NCBI GenBank assembly: GCA_013151935.1
Contig: JAADHI010000146.1
Coordinates: 1 to 32,599, forward strand
Length of the DNA: 32,599 nucleotides
Origin: Candidatus Manganitrophaceae bacterium
Lineage (GTDB): Bacteria; Nitrospirota; Nitrospiria; SBBL01; JAADHI01
Direction: 5' to 3'
The notes beneath the pieces are model-generated. The model worked only from the letters and a program-made list of their open reading frames with translations. It was not told where the DNA came from and made no database searches. Shown here piece after piece: positions 30,064-32,599 of this stretch (within the stretch, counting starts at the first letter, position 1; each line of letters begins with the position of its first letter). Both the position numbers and the translations under genes were made by a program.

Positions 30064-31983
30064 TTGTCTTTAAGCAAAAGTGCAATCATCGAAAAGGCAC
30101 AAAAGCTTGTTTTAAAAGGAAAAATAAAGCAAGCCATTACCGAGTGGAAAAAACTTGCCGCCGAAAATCCAAACGACGGCAATACCTACAACGCCATCGG
30201 GGACCTTTATCTCAAAGCAAACGACAAAACAAATGCAACCGGAGCTTTTATCAAAGCGGCTGATGCATTTCAAGCGGCAGCCTTTGAACTTAAAAGCATC
30301 GCCCTCTATAAAAAAGCCCTGAAGGTTGACCCTTCCAAAATTGAAATTCACGAGAAACTCGCCGTCGTTTATGCCGAACGTGGACTCATCGGAAATGCCA
30401 TTGATGACTACCTCAAGGTTGCAAAACACTATTATAAAAATGGGAATTTTCGAGGCGCCCTTGCTGTTTACCGAAAACTTTCTGGCCTCGACCCAGAAAA
30501 CCTTAATATTCGCCTTGAAATCGCTGAAATGTGCGAAAAACAAGATGTCATTGAAGAAGCGATCGAAGAGTACAAAAAACTGGTCGCTCGCTATGACGAA
30601 AAAAATATGCCTGATGAGGCCGCTAAGATTCGCAAAAAAATCAACACACTAGATCCGACATACGCGTCACAACAAAAATCAACAGAAGAAAAGATACCCG
30701 AAGTTCCGCTTAAAAAGCCACCAGCCCCCAAGCACTCTGAAACAGAAGTTGAAAATTCAATTGAAGAAAGAAATTTTGGTGACAGAGAACCCTCAGAAAG
30801 TGCACAGGGATTTTTGGCCCCTGAGGCGGAACCCCTACTTCAAGAACAGACCATCTTCCCTTCAGAAGAAAGCCTTTTAAGTAAGCCCGCGATAGCAGGC
30901 CAGTCGAAGGAAAGCTCAGACCTAGCTCAGCTCGAAAATGCAATGACCGAAGCAGAGGTTTATGTGCAATACGGTCTCATCGACAAAGCCATTGCCCAGC
31001 TCAAATCGCTTACAACATCATTCCCTTCAGCATTGAAACCCCACTTAAAATTAAAAGAAATTTATACACAACAAGGCATGACACAGGAAGCCATCACCAC
31101 ATGTCATTATCTTGTCGAACACTACACTTCGATCGGAGATGAAAAGGCAAAAAATGCGATTCTGGAAGCATTAAAATCATTTGAAAACCAAGATGACAAG
31201 GGCGCTGTGCTTTCGACTACAGCACAGAAAGTCGAAACCAATACCTCCTATTTTGACGATGAAGCAGGCTTGGAAAAACGAGATTATGAGGCCGAATCTT
31301 TTGGGGAAGCCATATTAAACGCAGACTCACTCTCCGATCAGCATTCTGAAGCACCCACACTTACGGCCATTGGGGAGGATGTTCCCGACAAGCTGGCGAC
31401 CGCCAAAAACACATCCCAGGATACAGGACCAGCAGAAGACGGGGAGTTTGTCGATCTCAATACAATCCTTTCTGAGGGATTTGAAGGCGAGGAGGACGAA
31501 ATTGAGGGTTCTCTCGAAAAATCCTTTCGGAACCTTCAGGAAAGTCATGAGGGTCATGACACTGAGGAGGCTGAGACACAATACGACCTGGGAATCGCCT
31601 ATAAAGAAATGGGCATGCTTTCGGAAGCCATGAAGGCCTTTGAGTTGGGGGCCTTGGGCGAGGAACGTTTTGAAGACGCAAACATCATGCTTGCAACATG
31701 TTACAGAGAAGAAGGCTCAACACCAAAAGCCGTTCAAGTCATTGAAAAGGCACTCACCAGCAGAGGAAATGAGACAGGCCAATTCATCGCCCTAAAATAT
31801 GAACTGGCCTTGCTTTACGAAAAACTCGGTGATAAACAGTTCAAAACACTCTATCAAGAAATTTTTGATGCGGACCCCTCGTTTCGTGATATTGCACTGA
31901 AATACCGTAATTCGACTTCCAAAGACCATGCACAAAAAAAATCGGCTTCCAAGAAAACAAAGGATCAGGTTTCGCACCTCTAG
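30064..31983 (+). CDS. Large cytoplasmic tetratricopeptide-repeat protein with acidic linkers
   Basis: The protein has 639 residues with neither signal peptide nor membrane segment. It has an N-terminal TPR block (about 1-200, with KGKIKQAITEWKKLAAENPND and later repeats). A proline- and glutamate-rich linker (200-285), a short TPR pair (285-370) and a long acidic linker (370-500) follow. It ends with a C-terminal TPR block (505-615) starting AETQYDLGIAYKEMGML and a lysine-rich tail. Proteins of this layout act as scaffolds; a partner cannot be named. The TTG start at 30064 is firm because AAGGAGGG lies seven bases upstream. It ends 40 bases before the hairpin repeat copy 2. Confidence 0.85.
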   Translation: MSLSKSAIIEKAQKLVLKGKIKQAITEWKKLAAENPNDGNTYNAIGDLYLKANDKTNATGAFIKAADAFQAAAFELKSIALYKKALKVDPSKIEIHEKLAVVYAERGLIGNAIDDYLKVAKHYYKNGNFRGALAVYRKLSGLDPENLNIRLEIAEMCEKQDVIEEAIEEYKKLVARYDEKNMPDEAAKIRKKINTLDPTYASQQKSTEEKIPEVPLKKPPAPKHSETEVENSIEERNFGDREPSESAQGFLAPEAEPLLQEQTIFPSEESLLSKPAIAGQSKESSDLAQLENAMTEAEVYVQYGLIDKAIAQLKSLTTSFPSALKPHLKLKEIYTQQGMTQEAITTCHYLVEHYTSIGDEKAKNAILEALKSFENQDDKGAVLSTTAQKVETNTSYFDDEAGLEKRDYEAESFGEAILNADSLSDQHSEAPTLTAIGEDVPDKLATAKNTSQDTGPAEDGEFVDLNTILSEGFEGEEDEIEGSLEKSFRNLQESHEGHDTEEAETQYDLGIAYKEMGMLSEAMKAFELGALGEERFEDANIMLATCYREEGSTPKAVQVIEKALTSRGNETGQFIALKYELALLYEKLGDKQFKTLYQEIFDADPSFRDIALKYRNSTSKDHAQKKSASKKTKDQVSHL

Positions 31984-32023
31984 GGGATGAACACCTTCTT
32001 AAATTTGATGCGACCCGACAAAT

Positions 32024-32063
32024 ACTTAGGGGGCGTTCTCAATTAACGTGGAAGTCCCCTAGT
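32024..32063. repeat. Hairpin repeat element, copy 2
   Basis: The 18-base core TCTCAATTAACGTGGAAG (32037-32054) is identical to copy 1 at 13211-13228. The flanks ACTTAGGGG (32024-32032) and CCCCTAGT (32056-32063) pair over eight positions with one bulged T. The stem differs in sequence from copy 1 but keeps pairing. It lies in a 248-base gap between the TPR gene and the methyltransferase gene; I see no gene there. Confidence 0.65.
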
Positions 32064-32231
32064 GAGATATAAAAAAATCCTTCCAGTACCACCAATCTTC
32101 TTCCCAAAGAATACAAGGGTTCAAACGCAAATTGTTTTTGAACATAGGCCTCACCTTTAGAAGACTTTCTGAATTAAGGCTCTAATCGGTAACCATTAGC
32201 TCTCGTATGGAAAATATTATATGCTGTGCTA

Positions 32232-32599
32232 ATGATAAATGAGGAAGCAGAAAACAGGCAAATGACCGAGCGCAGCCATGATATGGCATCCCGCTGGCCT
32301 CTTCCAGCAAAGGATTATTGGTCAACGCCCTTTGCTGAGGCTTTGTTGAAACATTTGCATCTCTTCGAAGGAGCCACTATCTTAGATATTGCTTGTGGTC
32401 ATGGCATTCCCGCCTTCTACCTGGCTGAGCAGGTCGGCGAGACAGGGGCGGTATTTGCGATAGATGTAAACGAACATCAGATATCACGGGCTCGAATGAT
32501 TCAAGGACAGCAGCTTCCATGGCTTCGTTTCGAGTGCATGGATCTGCGTGCGATCTCAAAAATGATCCCGACCTTTGATCGAATTACCGGCAATCTTTC
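32232..32599 (+). CDS. Class I SAM-dependent methyltransferase (partial, cut by the window end)
   Basis: An open frame runs from ATG at 32232 to the end of the window (122 codons, no stop). Motif I reads ILDIACGHGIPAFYLA, the SAM-binding loop, and is followed by AVFAIDVNEHQISRAR with an acidic residue at the end of beta-2. This is the UbiE/Methyltransf_11-like pattern. Only the N-terminal half is seen, so the substrate is unknown. The start is uncertain: no ribosome site precedes 32232, and ATG at 32262 is an alternative with a nearby AGG. Confidence 0.75.
   Translation, partial: MINEEAENRQMTERSHDMASRWPLPAKDYWSTPFAEALLKHLHLFEGATILDIACGHGIPAFYLAEQVGETGAVFAIDVNEHQISRARMIQGQQLPWLRFECMDLRAISKMIPTFDRITGNL

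Overview
The window reads as a stretch of chromosome from a Gram-negative bacterium with moderate GC content. Evidence for a Gram-negative, deltaproteobacteria-like lineage is indirect. It includes lipoproteins with lipoboxes, signal peptides, a Fur box, two bactofilins beside parB, a long cytoplasmic TPR protein with acidic linkers, and a long-form L25. I cannot name the organism. Genes are densely packed. Several starts are TTG, some with a strong Shine-Dalgarno sequence (pth, the TPR gene, the FMN reductase). No intact transposase, prophage, CRISPR array or rRNA is present, and no gene-free stretch exceeds 300 bases.

Layout. Positions 11-86 hold tRNA-Ala(GGC). Positions 217-2648 hold an exported protein of the NUC1 nuclease fold with altered catalytic residues, an overlapping M29-like aminopeptidase, and an exported beta-sandwich-like protein. 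On the minus strand, 5008-2667 is lpdA-lipA (lipoate-dependent dehydrogenase chemistry). Positions 10163-5192 (minus) form a translation block: a membrane-anchored protein with a JAMM metalloprotease-like motif, rplI, prs, rplY, pth and ychF. Positions 10328-14131 hold an exported protein, a bactofilin, then the minus-strand set parB, second bactofilin, mnmA. The first bactofilin and mnmA converge on one long hairpin.

Positions 14259-16474 carry a small lipoprotein, a carboxylesterase and an iron-regulated ferric-iron binding protein with a clear promoter and Fur box. Positions 20392-16559 (minus) are a tightly coupled four-gene set: monoglyceride-lipase-like hydrolase, exported protein, DASS-family carrier, TIGR02757 protein. 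Positions 25668-20508 (minus) form a second set: a short MoeA-like protein, rhodanese, FMN reductase, thioredoxin-like [2Fe-2S] ferredoxin, MtaB and MiaB. A MogA/MoaB-type gene diverges from it. This groups sulfur, redox and molybdopterin functions with two radical-SAM methylthiotransferases.

Positions 26372-29919 hold small accessory genes (zinc-ribbon proteins, VOC and Dabb proteins, a lipoprotein, radC, a two-helix membrane protein). Positions 30064-31983 encode the large TPR protein. The window ends inside a SAM-dependent methyltransferase gene.

The items most worth a second look are the JAMM-motif membrane protein upstream of rplI, the nuclease-fold protein that lost its active site, the methylthiotransferase/ferredoxin/rhodanese operon, parB without parA between bactofilin genes, an antisense intrinsic terminator inside an exported-protein gene, and a two-copy hairpin element whose stem differs by compensating changes.
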